A DNA stretch of 5,288 nt from Bacteroidales bacterium (lineage in GTDB: Bacteria; Bacteroidota; Bacteroidia; Bacteroidales; ML635J-15). Position 1 is the stretch's first letter, and each line of letters opens with the position of its first letter. The position numbers and the translations under genes are program-made. Location: assembly GCA_028696755.1 (NCBI GenBank), contig JAQVGK010000280.1:1-5288 (forward strand), in the 5' to 3' direction. The notes beneath the pieces are model-generated. The model searched no databases. It was not told the DNA's origin and saw nothing but the letters and a program-made list of their open reading frames with translations. Shown one piece after another: positions 5,175 through 5,288 of this stretch.

Positions 5175-5288
5175 GGGAGACTTCTATTACCGTCCCAGAG
5201 ATTGGCTCACTTATAATCGTCACGTATTTATGGCCTTTTTTAAAGGACTTTTCATCAATACTTAAATGTGGAAATTCAAAAACTTTTG
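5140..5288 (-). pseudogene. ISL3-family transposase relic, truncated at the repeat
   Basis: Reading the minus strand in from the right edge, 36 codons (5286-5179) give a recognisable piece of an ISL3-family DDE transposase: HLSIDEKSFKKGHKYVTII followed by SGTVIEV. ISL3 transposases carry the pattern IDE-x-S/A-x-x-K/R-G-H-x-Y-x-T in this place, and the Asp of IDE (codon near 5256) is the first catalytic acid. After VIEV the frame leaves the family and enters repeat copy B (SRWRGFSFAELA), stopping at the TGA at 5142-5140. The rest of the catalytic domain is not found further left, so the gene is broken rather than merely interrupted. The N-terminal part lies outside the window to the right. Family assignment rests on this one motif block but is quite specific. 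Confidence 0.75.

Overview
The window looks like an AT-rich Bacteroidota chromosome. The evidence is TAnnTTTG-type -7 promoter elements, A-rich leaders with little Shine-Dalgarno signal, and a lipoprotein whose Cys is followed by EKDEN, the acidic pattern typical of Bacteroidota surface lipoproteins. Every recognisable protein gene lies on the minus strand.

Left part (1-2494). A type I restriction-modification methyltransferase subunit (hsdM) runs off the left edge with its C-terminal quarter missing. Upstream of it is a 153-aa gene of unknown function, followed by about 560 bp of gene-poor, structured DNA. That stretch holds a strong 10-bp inverted repeat and a cluster of AGTCACCGGAT repeats.

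Junction (2495-2577). The plus strand carries only the 3' half of a tRNA gene with a CAT anticodon: anticodon arm, variable loop, T arm and 3' acceptor strand, then a rho-independent terminator. No matching 5' half is present. This is the usual appearance of the distal attachment site of an element integrated in a tRNA gene. I infer that the DNA to the left, with the restriction-modification genes, belongs to a genomic island, and that the DNA to the right of the tRNA fragment is older chromosome. No integrase is in the window.

Right part (2578-5288). A small lipoprotein gene is followed by a repeat-rich region. Two direct copies of a palindromic repeat family (3441-3600 and 4954-5174; 109 of 118 bases identical in the core) flank a gene for a membrane protein with three predicted TM helices and a short TPR-like tail. 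The left copy carries perfect 15-bp terminal inverted repeats and looks like a MITE. The right copy abuts a broken ISL3-family transposase that runs off the right edge. The region is a mobile-DNA hot spot. I see no complete new multi-gene system. The items most worth pursuing are the tRNA-derived junction, the repeat family and the unassigned gene next to hsdM.
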